From Streptomyces sp. NA04227 (GTDB lineage: Bacteria > Actinomycetota > Actinomycetes > Streptomycetales > Streptomycetaceae): a stretch of DNA of 64,000 bases. The position numbers and the translations under genes are program-made. The first letter of the stretch is position 1, and the number at the start of each line of letters is the position of its first letter. The notes under the pieces were generated by a model. It made no database searches and was not told the DNA's origin. It was given only the letters and a program-made list of their open reading frames with translations. Location: assembly GCF_013364195.1 (NCBI RefSeq), contig NZ_CP054918.1, forward strand, positions 248,001-312,000. The letters run 5' to 3'. This document shows positions 45,004-54,267 of the stretch, piece by piece.

Positions 45004-47196
45004 TCAGCTCTGCACGGAGGCGGGGCGCGCCCGCAGTACGGCGATCTGCCGGTGCAGGGCCTCGGCTTCCTGGGGCCGGCCGAGCTGTTCCAGGCAGCGG
45101 GCCTCGTCCTCGCGGGCGGCGAGGGTGTCGGGGTGCGCGGGCCCGAGTATCCGGGCGCGCGAATCGGCGACGCCTCGGTAGGCGGTGAGCGCCTGCGGCC
45201 AGCGGCCGAGCCAGCCGAGGCAGACTGCCGCCTCGCGGCGGGCGACCAGGGTGTCCGGATGGTCGGGGCCGAGCGCGCGTTCCCTGCCCGCGAGGACGTG
45301 TTCGGCCTCGGCGAGGGCCTCGTCCCACCGACCGAGGCGGCCGAGGTTGACGCCGAGGCCGTGCCGGGCGCGCAGCGTTTCCAGGTCCTCGGGGCCACCG
45401 ATCCGGGTACGGTCCGCGAGCAGTTCGCGGTACAGGTGCAGGGCCTCCTCGCTGCGGCCCAGGCGACCGAGGCCGATACCCACCTCGTAGCGCGCGGCGA
45501 GGGTCTCCGGATGGGTGGGGCCGAGCGCGCGGCCGCGGGCCTCGGCGACGAAACCGTAGACCTCCAGGGCCTCGGCCCAGCGGCCCAGGCGGCCGAGGGC
45601 GTAGCCGACCTCGTAGCGGGAGACCAGGGTGTCCTGGTGCAAGGGTCCAAGGACGCGGGCCCGCTGTTCGGCGACCTCGGCGGCCAGTCGGCAGGCCTCC
45701 TCCACCTGTCCCATCCGGCCCAGGTTGAAGGCGAAGTCGTGGCGACAGCGCAGGGTGTCCGGATGGTCGGGGCCAAGAGTCTGCTCCCGCCCGGCGAGGA
45801 CGATCAGGTAGAGCCGGTGCGCCTCGGTGTGGCGGCCGAGTCTGCCGAGCACATAGGCCGTTTCCTGGCGGGCGCCCAGCGTCTCGGGGTGCAGGGCGCC
45901 GAGCACGCGTTCCCGGGCGGCGGCGACCTGCTCGTACTCCTGGAGTGCCTGGGTGTCGCGGCCGACCCGGGCCAGTGCGTAGCCCACCTCGTAGCGGCTG
46001 GTCAGGGTCTCGGGGTGGTCGGGGCCGAGGGCCCGGCCGCGCTCGGCCATCACCTTGCGGTGCAGTTCGCAGGCCTCGGTCCAGCGGCCCTCCTCCGCGG
46101 CGCGCAGGGCCTCGGTCCGCAGCGCCTCCGCTCCGGCCGGGGGCGCCTGCCGCGGTACGCGTTCGGATGGCTCGCGGCCTGCCGCGACCCAGTGCCGGGT
46201 GAGCGCGGGTGTCACGGCGCCCCGGTCCCCCGCGGTGCCCGCCTTGCGGCCCGCCGTCATGCTCTGCGCCCAGGCGGGCAACGGGAGTTCACCGGTCGTA
46301 CTCGCCGGGGCGGTCCGGGCGGCGTGCCGGAGCGGCTGTCCTCCGGCGCGTCCCGCGGCGAGGCGACGGGCCAGTTCCCTGGCCGACTCGGGGCGGTGCT
46401 CGGGGTCCTTGGCGAGCAGGGCGAGGACGACTTCGTCGAGGTAGTCGGGCAGTTCGCCGCGCCGCTCGCGCGGGGGTTCGGGGGCGTTGTCGCGGTGCCC
46501 GACGAGGATCGACCAGGTGTCGCCGAGGTCGAAAGGCGGTGCCCCGGTGGCGATTTCGTACAGCACACAGCCGAGCGAGTACAGGTCGCTGCGCTCGTCG
46601 AGGTGGCCGCCGCCGATCTGCTCGGGCGACATGTAGTGCGGGGTGCCCATCGCGATGCCGGTGCCGGTGATCTTCGCCGTGAAGCCGATGTCGTGGCCGA
46701 GCCGGGCGATGCCGAAGTCGCAGATCTTCACGGTGCCGTCCTGGCAGCGCACGATGTTGGCGGGCTTCAAGTCCCGGTGTACGACACTCTGTTCGTGGGT
46801 GTACGCGAGGGCCGCCGCGAGTTGTACGGCGATCTCCTCGACGTCGGCGACGGGCAGCGGACTGCCCTGGTTGTCCTCCAGGAGCTGGCTGAGGTTGCGG
46901 CCTTCGAGCAGTTCCATGACCAGGAAGAGCACGCCGTCGGCCTCGCCGAAGTCGTGGACGACGGTGACGCCGTGGTGCTGGAGCGCGGCCGCCACCCGCG
47001 CTTCGCGCTTGAAGCGCTCCTGGAGCCCGCGCGCGAGCGTGCCCTTCTGCGCCTGCGGTCCCATCGGCTTGAGGCACTTGACGGCGACCTGTCGGCCGAG
47101 GGACTCGTCACGGGCCCGCCAGACTTCTCCCATGCCGCCGCGCCCGATGAGATCGAGCAGCCGGTACCGGCCCTGGAGCAGCCTGGTTTCCGCCAT
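45004..47196 (-). CDS. Soluble Ser/Thr protein kinase with C-terminal TPR-like repeats
   Basis: 730 residues from ATG 47196. The N-terminal Hanks-type kinase (about 10-280) has GRGGMGEVW, Lys40 (VAVK), HRDLKPAN with catalytic Asp142, and DFG with Asp160. After a Pro/Ala linker (about 285-355), eight consecutive 42-residue repeats occupy the C-terminus, each with LGPDHPDTL-type turns and LGRLGR helices, the kinesin-light-chain-like TPR form. No transmembrane segment is seen, unlike PknB-type receptors, so it should be cytosolic with the repeats as substrate or partner platform. It lies in a minus-strand run with the DUF2236 and FAD genes. Confidence 0.93.
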   Translation of the reverse strand: MAETRLLQGRYRLLDLIGRGGMGEVWRARDESLGRQVAVKCLKPMGPQAQKGTLARGLQERFKREARVAAALQHHGVTVVHDFGEADGVLFLVMELLEGRNLSQLLEDNQGSPLPVADVEEIAVQLAAALAYTHEQSVVHRDLKPANIVRCQDGTVKICDFGIARLGHDIGFTAKITGTGIAMGTPHYMSPEQIGGGHLDERSDLYSLGCVLYEIATGAPPFDLGDTWSILVGHRDNAPEPPRERRGELPDYLDEVVLALLAKDPEHRPESARELARRLAAGRAGGQPLRHAARTAPASTTGELPLPAWAQSMTAGRKAGTAGDRGAVTPALTRHWVAAGREPSERVPRQAPPAGAEALRTEALRAAEEGRWTEACELHRKVMAERGRALGPDHPETLTSRYEVGYALARVGRDTQALQEYEQVAAARERVLGALHPETLGARQETAYVLGRLGRHTEAHRLYLIVLAGREQTLGPDHPDTLRCRHDFAFNLGRMGQVEEACRLAAEVAEQRARVLGPLHQDTLVSRYEVGYALGRLGRWAEALEVYGFVAEARGRALGPTHPETLAARYEVGIGLGRLGRSEEALHLYRELLADRTRIGGPEDLETLRARHGLGVNLGRLGRWDEALAEAEHVLAGRERALGPDHPDTLVARREAAVCLGWLGRWPQALTAYRGVADSRARILGPAHPDTLAAREDEARCLEQLGRPQEAEALHRQIAVLRARPASVQS

Positions 47197-47377
47197 ATTC
47201 CGGTGTCGCCCCCGTCGCCTCGTGAGTCGGCCCCCAACACAAGGGGCGTCCGTTCGAGCCGGACGCCCATGGTGTGAGCACCTCTGCCTCAGCAGTGCCT
47301 TCGTCCTGTCCGAGGACGGTGGGCTCCGCCTCGACACTGAGACCGGACACCCTCCTCGGTTCGTCCAGTATGACGAC

Positions 47378-48313
47378 CTATCCCCCGAGTTTGAACGGGG
47401 CTGGCCGGGAAGACGGACCGAGTCGTTCCACCGCGGTCAGGATGTGCTTGGGCGGCAACTGCCAGCGCACGGTGGCCGGTACCCACCGTAGGACCCGGCC
47501 CAGCGCACGCAGTCGGCGGGTCACCGCCGCCTCGCTCGGCGCACAACGTCCGTACAGGTCATGGGCGTACGGAGGCAGCGCCGCGTAGGCGAGAGCGCCG
47601 ACCGGACGCCACAGTGCGGCCCGTGCGGGCAGCAGCAGGGGCGGTACGGGCGGGCGGCGCAGGAAGTCGTCCACCTCGCGTGCTTCGGGTCCGGCGGCGA
47701 GCTGCGGCACCATCTGGTCGAAGTAGGCGGCGAGTTGCTTCCGATCGGCCGGGACCTCCGCGGGATCGAGGCCCACGAGCCGGGCCGCTGTCCGGTTCTC
47801 GTCGATGTAGCGGTCGGCGTCCAGGTCGCTCAGCGGGACACCGGAACGCCGCACCACCTCCAGGTAGGAGGCGATCTCGGCGCAGTGCACCCACAGCAGC
47901 AGTTCGGTCTCGTCGACGCCGTAACTCTCCCCGGTGCGCGGGTCGGTGGCGCTCAGCATCCGGTGGATCTTGCGCACCCGGGCGCCCGCGCGCTCGGCGC
48001 GTTCGGTGGTGCCGTAGGTGGTGGTGCCGACGAAGTTCGCGGTGCGCCGCAGGCGGCCCCAGGCGTCCTGGCGGAAGTCGGAGTTCTGGGTGACCCCGCG
48101 CACGGCCCTCGGCAGCAGCGCCTGGAGGTAGAGGGCGCGCACCCCGGCGACCCACATCATCGGATCGCTGTGCACCTGCCAGGTCACACTCCCGGGGCCG
48201 AACAGCCCCGGATCACCGCGCCCGTCCGCGGGTTCCGCGCGCCGGTCCGTGCCCGGGCCCGTGCCCACGAGCCCGTCCGTCCCGCCCTGCTCCACATCCG
48301 GCTCTTCTCGCAT
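47378..48313 (-). CDS. DUF2236 / MpaB-type oxygenase
   Basis: 311 residues from ATG 48313. It matches the DUF2236 (MpaB-like) family, which includes the rubber oxygenase Lcp: WQVHSDPMMWVAGVRALYLQALLP, RRTANFVGTTTYG, LLWVHCAEIASYL and the Arg/His pattern of heme-binding members. The substrate is unknown. Upstream is an XRE/flavin-fold regulator on the same strand, separated by about 140 bases; downstream is the kinase gene. Confidence 0.9.
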   Translation of the reverse strand: MREEPDVEQGGTDGLVGTGPGTDRRAEPADGRGDPGLFGPGSVTWQVHSDPMMWVAGVRALYLQALLPRAVRGVTQNSDFRQDAWGRLRRTANFVGTTTYGTTERAERAGARVRKIHRMLSATDPRTGESYGVDETELLLWVHCAEIASYLEVVRRSGVPLSDLDADRYIDENRTAARLVGLDPAEVPADRKQLAAYFDQMVPQLAAGPEAREVDDFLRRPPVPPLLLPARAALWRPVGALAYAALPPYAHDLYGRCAPSEAAVTRRLRALGRVLRWVPATVRWQLPPKHILTAVERLGPSSRPAPFKLGG

Positions 48314-48456
48314 ACGGGGGTTCTTCCCCGCGAGGCGCCGCCCGAGCCCTGCCAAGTGGGTTCCCCCGGTCACGACCAGAGCACGCTGTCACTCTTCGCG
48401 ACCACCCGTAACTCCGCGCGACCGGCGGCCTGTTGACCTGCGCGGCGCGGCGCCGC

Positions 48457-49128
48457 TCAGCGCGCCGCCACCGTCTTGAACCCGGAGACACGGGTCGGGG
48501 CGAGGGCGATCCACAGGCCGCTGGCGGGGCCGGGTGCGGGCAGGTGCTCGGCGAGTTCCTCGAACCGCAGCACGGCCTCGAAGTTGACCACGGCCCTGGC
48601 GTGCCCGGCGACGAGCACGCTCCAGCCGCCGGGTGCGCTCAGATGGTCGGCCTCGAAGGCGATGTCGGCTCCGGCGGCGGCCACCGGTACGGCGCCCGCG
48701 GAGGTGCGGAAGACGAGCTCGCCGCCGGTGAGCAGATAGTGCACGGGCACCACGTCCGGCCCTTCGGCGCCGAAGACGGCCACCCTGCCCTCGCCGTGCG
48801 TGGACAGGCGCTCCCGGCACTCGGACTCGTCCATCTCGACCAGTTCCGGGAGCCCTTGCGCGTCGTGGCCGTATCCGGCGCCGAACTCGACCGGCTCGCC
48901 CGCGAGTTCGGCGGGATGGGTGCGCAGTCCGCGGGCGAGCCGGAGTACCAGGCCGGGCTCCGGCGTCACCTGCTCCTCCTCGACATGGGCGAGGTAGGCG
49001 GGTGCGCAGCCGCTGCGCTCGGCGACCTCCTCCAGACGCAGGTGCAGCTCGGCGCGCCGCCGGGCGACCCGGCGCCCGAAGGCGGCCCGCCGCGGTCCGC
49101 GGTCCCTGATGCTGCTCGACGTCGCCAT
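48457..49128 (-). CDS. XRE helix-turn-helix fused to a PNPOx-like flavin-binding fold
   Basis: 223 residues from ATG 49128. Residues about 14-70 are an XRE-type helix-turn-helix (FGRRVARRRAELHLRLEEVAERSGCAPAYLAHVE). Residues 85-220 look like the split-barrel pyridoxamine-phosphate-oxidase fold (GRVAVFGAEGPDVVPVHYLL, FEADHLSAPGGWSVLVAGHARAV), which in relatives binds flavin. Such fusions are typical actinomycete redox- or metabolite-responsive regulators. It precedes the DUF2236 oxygenase gene on the same strand and may control it (inference). Confidence 0.88.
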   Translation of the reverse strand: MATSSSIRDRGPRRAAFGRRVARRRAELHLRLEEVAERSGCAPAYLAHVEEEQVTPEPGLVLRLARGLRTHPAELAGEPVEFGAGYGHDAQGLPELVEMDESECRERLSTHGEGRVAVFGAEGPDVVPVHYLLTGGELVFRTSAGAVPVAAAGADIAFEADHLSAPGGWSVLVAGHARAVVNFEAVLRFEELAEHLPAPGPASGLWIALAPTRVSGFKTVAAR

Positions 49129-49296
49129 CCGGTACGTCCCCTCGTGAGGGCGGCCCGCGATACGTGTATCGCTCGCCGGGGCCCCGTCGCCGCCGCGCGG
49201 CGGGCGGGGCTGCCCACTCCAGGGTCTCGCTGCCGCGCCGCGGCGCAAGCCCGTGCCGGTGGCCGTCGCGGTGCGCGAGTACGCGACCGCACCGGG

Positions 49297-51399
49297 TCAG
49301 ACCGCGGCGCCCGCCTCTTCGGTGGTCCGGCCGGGTTTCCAGGAGCGTTCCGGGCGCCAGAGCCAGGGCCTGGCCAGCGGGCTCATTCCGGCCGCCGCCG
49401 CGCCCTGTTCGGTGGCGATCAGGGCGGGGCCGTCCAGGGCGGTCACCCCGGGTGTGCCCGGCACCGGACGGCCCTCGTGGAGCAGCCGGAACTCGCCGCG
49501 CAGATCCCGCCCGAGCAGGTACGGGCCCGCCGCGAGGACCGGCCCGTACCCGGGGAAGCGGATCTCCTCTCCGGTGCTGGCGAGCAGCCGGTCGGAGGCT
49601 TCCGGACGGCACAGCACCCGCTCCCGGGACACGGCGACCGGACCGGCGGGCGCGGGCAGTTCCGGTGCGGGCAGCACTCCGTGCGGCGACCACTGGCAGA
49701 CACCGATCCGGCCGGCTCCGTACACCCGGACCTCGCCCTGCCGGGTGACCACAGCGGTGAGCCCGTCCTGCACGGGGCCCGGCCCAAGGTCCTGCCACGG
49801 GGACCAGCGCCCCGACCTGTCCCGTACCCGGGTGCTCACGCCCTTGCCGGCGTTGCGCACGAAGAGGTGGACGCGGCCGTCACCGGCGGTGACCGCGACC
49901 GGGACGCCGACCCGGCGGGACCGGTCGGCGTCGGTCTCGGGCGTGCCGAGACCCGTCCAGGCCGTGAACCGGCCGCCGGGGGCCTGCTGTTCGAGGACGA
50001 CGATCTCCCGCAGATTGACGCCGCCGCCGTGTTCCAGACCGGCGAAGCGCAGCGCGAACAGCAGGTGACGCCCGTCGCGGAGCGAGGTGAGTCCGACCGT
50101 GGGAGCCAGCGGCCCGCCGCCGAGGTCCTGGGGTGCCCCGAACTCGCCGTCCCGGCCCTCCTCCCAGCGCACGGCCCGCATGCCGAGTACTCCGTACGCG
50201 ACCAGGCGATCGCCGCCGACGTGCCGGGCGAGGGCGGTGCGCGGTCCCGGGTAGCGGTGGTGCGTGGAGCGCACCCAGCCCTTGCGGTTGCGCAGCGGCC
50301 GGTCGCCGCCGACGTTGTAGTCGCCGCAGCCGGAGGGGTTGCCGCAGTCCCAGTCGGGCCCGGCACCGTAGGGGACCAGGTGGGATGCCTTGGTGCCGAG
50401 CACCGGCTCGGGGAGGTTCTTGGGCCAGTGGTGGTTGTAGTAGCCGCGGAACGCGGTCGCGACGAAGGCCGGGGCCCCGCCGGGCGCGGTCCGTGCCCAG
50501 CGGGCGAGTGCCGCCCAGGTGAACAGGCCGACCGCGGTGTGATCGCCGTGGTCGGAAAAGCCGGGCTGCTCGCTGTCGCGGATCCGGGTGCGCTCGTCAC
50601 TTTCCTGGATGTCCGGGTCCGGGTCGAGGGTGTGGACCACCGTGGGCCGGTACCGCGCGAAGAGGCTCACCAGGGCGTCGAGCAGCGCCTCGGCGTCGTA
50701 CGTCTGTATCGAGGCCACCGGCGAACCGGCCGCGACCGCCGTACGCAGCACCGTGTCACGGTCCTGCCAGAGCGCGGGTATGCCCTGGCCGCCCGAGAGG
50801 GTGTGCATGGCGAGGTTCAGGAAGACGAGCGAGACCGAACGGCGGCCGTTGTCCAGTGTGGCCGTCTCCGCCCGCCGCCCGCCGGGCAGTTGGGCCACCC
50901 CGAGCTTCCAGGGGGTGAACACGGGCAGCCCGAGCAGTTCGGCGTAGGCCTGGCGCAGTCCCTGGTGCCGGGCGGCGGAGTAGGCAGCACGGTCGGATGC
51001 CGGGTGCGGCCGGCCGGGGATCTTGTTGACGCCGTCCGCCTCGCCCGCCGTGACGTACACACAGACGACCGGCACGTCCGCGGACAGGGCCCGGTCGGCG
51101 TCCGGGTTCATGAAGTACAGGTCGTCGTCGGGGTGGGCGAGCACCTGGAGCAGCAGCGGCCGGGCGCTCTGCGCCGCGGGCGCGCCGGAGGCGGGCGCGG
51201 GCAGCGTGCCGCGCGGCTCGGGGTCCCGGCTGGCCTGTGCGGGTACGCCCGCGGCCACAGCGGCCACCACACCGGCGCCGAGTACGGTTCTGCGCCGCGG
51301 CGCGAGGGCGAGCCCCCGGTGTTCCGACACGCTGTTGAGTTGTCCGGGCACACGGGTGTCCCGGGCAGATCCGAGGGGCACGCGCCACTTCTCCGTCAC
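49297..51399 (-). CDS. Secreted PIG-L deacetylase with propeller-like C-terminal domain
   Basis: 700 residues from GTG 51399; GTG at 51330 would give a more usual signal n-region and may be the real start. Twin arginines (PRRRTVLGAG) and a hydrophobic core ending in PAQA indicate Tat export. The LmbE/PIG-L zinc deacetylase domain (about 80-330) has AHPDDDLYF (His89, Asp91, Asp92) and SDHGDHTAVG near 285. The remaining 350 residues carry WSPWQDLG-type and LLFALRFAG-type repeats resembling a beta-propeller lectin or glycan-binding module. Likely acts on N-acetylated sugars outside the cell. Confidence 0.9.
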   Translation of the reverse strand: MTEKWRVPLGSARDTRVPGQLNSVSEHRGLALAPRRRTVLGAGVVAAVAAGVPAQASRDPEPRGTLPAPASGAPAAQSARPLLLQVLAHPDDDLYFMNPDADRALSADVPVVCVYVTAGEADGVNKIPGRPHPASDRAAYSAARHQGLRQAYAELLGLPVFTPWKLGVAQLPGGRRAETATLDNGRRSVSLVFLNLAMHTLSGGQGIPALWQDRDTVLRTAVAAGSPVASIQTYDAEALLDALVSLFARYRPTVVHTLDPDPDIQESDERTRIRDSEQPGFSDHGDHTAVGLFTWAALARWARTAPGGAPAFVATAFRGYYNHHWPKNLPEPVLGTKASHLVPYGAGPDWDCGNPSGCGDYNVGGDRPLRNRKGWVRSTHHRYPGPRTALARHVGGDRLVAYGVLGMRAVRWEEGRDGEFGAPQDLGGGPLAPTVGLTSLRDGRHLLFALRFAGLEHGGGVNLREIVVLEQQAPGGRFTAWTGLGTPETDADRSRRVGVPVAVTAGDGRVHLFVRNAGKGVSTRVRDRSGRWSPWQDLGPGPVQDGLTAVVTRQGEVRVYGAGRIGVCQWSPHGVLPAPELPAPAGPVAVSRERVLCRPEASDRLLASTGEEIRFPGYGPVLAAGPYLLGRDLRGEFRLLHEGRPVPGTPGVTALDGPALIATEQGAAAAGMSPLARPWLWRPERSWKPGRTTEEAGAAV

Positions 51400-51732
51400 T
51401 GACCCGCAGCGGGCTCAGCGCGCTGCCATTCCTACTGGTGAGTGGACGACTCCTGTGCCACAGGTGACGTCCACCCGTAGAGAATGTGAACGGGCAGTAA
51501 TGGTTGCCCGGTGTGAGGAACGCGACTCCGCGAGTGGGCGGCGATTGCGCGCGAAGTCGGGCAATACAGACGCCAGTTCAGGGAAGTGGAGGGTGAGGGA
51601 CCGGAAAGCCGGGAGCGGGAGAACCGGCAGGCCGGAGGAACGCGAGCGGAATGCCCCGCGCGCGCCCGTGCCCCGGGCACAGCCGATCCCGCAAGCCCGG
51701 GCGCAGCGCCAGAGCACATCGGCACTCCCGGG
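51400..51732. other. Intergenic stretch with no recognised gene
   Basis: Left part of the gap between the deacetylase start and the GNAT stop. Nothing convincing was seen apart from the tandem repeat just to its right. Confidence 0.4.
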
Positions 51733-51812
51733 CTCACGGCCTTACGGCCTTACGGGCTTACGGGCTTACGGGCTTACGGGCTTACGGGCTTACGGGCTTA
51801 CGGGCTTACGGG
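51733..51812. repeat. 8-bp tandem repeat array
   Basis: Unit CTTACGGG. Ten contiguous units: CTCACGGC (51733), CTTACGGC (51741), then eight perfect CTTACGGG copies from 51749 to 51812. The array lies 34 bases beyond the end of the GNAT gene. Confidence 0.97.
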
Positions 51813-51845
51813 CTGGGGAGCGATTCCCCGTGACCGGCTGATTGG

Positions 51846-52307
51846 TCAGGTGCCCGAGACGTCGAGCGGCAGATCGCGATGGAAGACGGCCATGGCCCGA
51901 CCGGGGCCGTCGTAGTCGTCGACGATCTTCGTGTCGAAACCGAGGCTGCGATGGAAGGCGATCGAGCCGGTGTTCCCGACCGACGTGATCGCCTTCAGCC
52001 GCCGTGCGTCGTGACGTTCCGCCGCTTCGGCGAACGCCCCGTACAGACGACGCCCGAGACCGGTGCCACGGGCGTCGTCCCGCGTGGCGATCAGATGCAC
52101 GTACCCGGTGCCGTCCGGGGTGACGAACCCGAAGACGTACCCACGGATCCCGTCCTCGGCTCGGGCGACCAAGCAGGTGGTGCCGAACTCCTGCACCAGT
52201 GCCAGAAGGTGCAGCGACCGAAGGTCGCGCTCGCCCCAGTAACGGGAGTGATCGGTCAGGACCTGGTGGAAGTCGGCCACCTCGGCCGGTGCGATGTGTA
52301 TCCCCAT
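51846..52307 (-). CDS. GNAT-family N-acetyltransferase
   Basis: 153 residues from ATG 52307; an upstream GTG at 52328 in frame is possible. The acetyl-CoA loop RDDARGTGLGRRLYG and the following NTGSIAFHRSLGF are characteristic of the GNAT fold. A small cytosolic acetyltransferase of unknown substrate, in a minus-strand row with the deacetylase and glycosidase genes but separated by repeats and a hairpin, so not clearly an operon. Confidence 0.9.
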   Translation of the reverse strand: MGIHIAPAEVADFHQVLTDHSRYWGERDLRSLHLLALVQEFGTTCLVARAEDGIRGYVFGFVTPDGTGYVHLIATRDDARGTGLGRRLYGAFAEAAERHDARRLKAITSVGNTGSIAFHRSLGFDTKIVDDYDGPGRAMAVFHRDLPLDVSGT

Positions 52308-52340
52308 GACGGTGATCTTGGCAGGCACCGTCGCCGTTAC

Positions 52341-52359
52341 GGGCGACGGCCCGTCGCCC
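52341..52359 (-). terminator. Hairpin downstream of the phosphodiester glycosidase gene
   Basis: GGGCGAC at 52341-52347 and GTCGCCC at 52353-52359 form a 7-bp stem with a 5-base loop, about 80 bases past the stop. Confidence 0.45.
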
Positions 52360-52436
52360 CTGTGGGACCGACAGGACCCGCAAGACCCACAGGACCGACG
52401 GACCGGCCCGACCCGCGCGCCTCGTACTACCGCGTA

Positions 52437-54080
52437 CTACCGCGTCAGGACGAGTGCGTCGCCGTCCGGGCGTTCGCCCGTCGCGTCGCTCGGGGTGCCC
52501 TGGAGGGTGCCCTCCACGACCATCGCGGTGGAGCCGCCGCCGTCCAGGTTGAGGGCGTTGCGGGCGCCGAGGGCGCGCATCACGGCCGCGGTCTCCGGCA
52601 GGGACAGGCCCACGCTGTGGCCGGGCCTGCGGCCGTCGGCGGTGAGCAGGATCAGGCGCCCGTCGGCGGTGACGCCCGCCGCGGTGCGCGGATTGCGGCG
52701 CAGGTACCAGCCGTTGTAGAAGCCGGCGCGGTCGGTGTCGGCGATGTCCTCGGGGCTCCAGCCGTCGCGTACCGGGTCGAGTGCGGTGCGTCCGTCGCGC
52801 AGCAGCAGGGGGCCGCCGTTGGCCAGGGAGGTGTCGGGGCCGAGCCGGACGGGCTTGCCGGTGCCCGCGTCCAGGACGGAGCGCCGGAGCGTGAGCCGGG
52901 CGCCCGGCCGGGCGTGCTCCCGCAACCATTGGGCCTGGGTGCCCGTGCCCTGAAGGACCGTGCCGCGCGCCGGTACGGCGCCGCCGCGCTCCTCGCGTAC
53001 GGAGACGACGCGGCCGGAGGCGTCCAGGGTCGCCTGGAAGCCGGGGCCGGTGGGCGCCTCGGGGCCGAACACCGGGGTGAGGGCGACGAGTTCGTTGGGG
53101 TTGCCGCAGGTGTAGTCGTGGGCGGGGTGGGCGAAGGGCACCGCGTCGCCGGTGCCGCCGCAGTTCAGGACGAGCCCCGACTGGCGGTTGAGACCGGTCA
53201 CCGGGTGGCGGCTGCCGGACTCGGTGCGGACGGACAGCTCGGTACGCACCCGGCGCACCGCGGCGCCGTCACCCGAGGCCGAGGGCAGGACGAGTGCGGG
53301 CCGGTCGCCGACGCCCTCCGACACCAGGTCGCCGCGGACCACGGAGACGCCCGCGAGGTCGCCGTCGGTCCCGGCCGCCCAGGGGCCGGGGGTCTGGTGT
53401 GTGCCGCCGATGACGAAGTAGCCGCCGTTGACGGCGGCGAAGGCGTTGGTGCGCCGGGCGAGCGCGCTGACGGTCTCGCGGCCGGGCACGATCCCGGTGG
53501 CCAGCTCGGAGCCGATCCGGCCGCGGAAGGTCTTCGGGTCGATCACCAGGGCGTCCAGGGACCAGGGCCCGGTGGTCGGGTGGCCGTCCTCGCCGGTGGA
53601 CTGGACGCTCGCGGGCAGGCCCTTCGCCGCCATCGCGTCCCGGGTGCGCTGTGCGGCGGCCTGGTCGGCGTACTCGCCCACCCGCACCAGCCGGCCCAGT
53701 GGGCCGTCGCCGGTCCGGCGCGGGTCGGGGCCCGCGGTGGCGTCGCGGCGCGGCTCGAACCCGGCCTCGCGGACCCGCTGTTCCAGGGCGGCGACCTCGG
53801 CCTCGGTGGTGCCGGTGCCGACGGTCACGGTCCAGAAGTCCCGCGCCGAGGTGCGCCCGCGCTCGATGGACACCTGGGTCACCCCGGGCGCGAGCTCGCG
53901 CACCGTGCGGCTCTCCGGGAGGTCCGCGGGGCCCAGCGGCAGCGGCGCGGCGGCGGTGGCGACGGGCCGGGAGCCCTGATCGCCGGGTTCGGCCGCGCCC
54001 GCTCCGGCCGCCGGAGGTACCAGGAGGCAGGCGGCCGTCACCGCGCCGACCAGCCCCCGGCGCACAGTCCTCGGCTTCAC
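52437..54080 (-). CDS. Secreted phosphodiester glycosidase with SPOR-like domain
   Basis: 547 residues from GTG 54080 (GGGAGG upstream). Signal peptide about 1-30 (VGAVTAACLLVPPAAGAGA). Residues about 75-175 contain two SPOR-like stretches (DFWTVTVGTGTTEAEVAALEQRV; VRVGEYADQAAAQRTRDAM), which bind peptidoglycan. The C-terminal 350 residues are the NAGPA phosphodiester glycosidase domain: FAAVNGGYFVIGG, LILLTADGR and NALNLDGGGSTAMVV near 520. Enzymes of this type uncover phosphodiester-linked N-acetylglucosamine; here a wall or teichoic-type substrate is inferred. Diverges from the HAD-GH65 pair. Confidence 0.92.
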   Translation of the reverse strand: MKPRTVRRGLVGAVTAACLLVPPAAGAGAAEPGDQGSRPVATAAAPLPLGPADLPESRTVRELAPGVTQVSIERGRTSARDFWTVTVGTGTTEAEVAALEQRVREAGFEPRRDATAGPDPRRTGDGPLGRLVRVGEYADQAAAQRTRDAMAAKGLPASVQSTGEDGHPTTGPWSLDALVIDPKTFRGRIGSELATGIVPGRETVSALARRTNAFAAVNGGYFVIGGTHQTPGPWAAGTDGDLAGVSVVRGDLVSEGVGDRPALVLPSASGDGAAVRRVRTELSVRTESGSRHPVTGLNRQSGLVLNCGGTGDAVPFAHPAHDYTCGNPNELVALTPVFGPEAPTGPGFQATLDASGRVVSVREERGGAVPARGTVLQGTGTQAQWLREHARPGARLTLRRSVLDAGTGKPVRLGPDTSLANGGPLLLRDGRTALDPVRDGWSPEDIADTDRAGFYNGWYLRRNPRTAAGVTADGRLILLTADGRRPGHSVGLSLPETAAVMRALGARNALNLDGGGSTAMVVEGTLQGTPSDATGERPDGDALVLTR

Positions 54081-54267
54081 TCTCGGTACCTCCCGCTCGG
54101 ACGTCTGTGGCGGGCACGGAGTCTCGCCGGTCTCCATGACTTCCCGGTGACCGCACGCCGTACACGGTGAGGGGCCGCGGCGACGGCACGGGGCACCGGT
54201 CCCGCCACGACATGCCGTACCCCGCCGATCCGTGCTGCCATGGGATGAGCCTGCGAAGGGAACGGGC

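Noticed and set aside
43305..45776. Longer form of the FAD oxidoreductase reading into the kinase gene
   Set aside because: The FAD motif begins right after ATG 44867; the extension is an out-of-frame reading of the kinase repeats.
51733..51812. CRISPR array
   Set aside because: Units are 8 bp and directly abutting, with no spacers and no cas genes.
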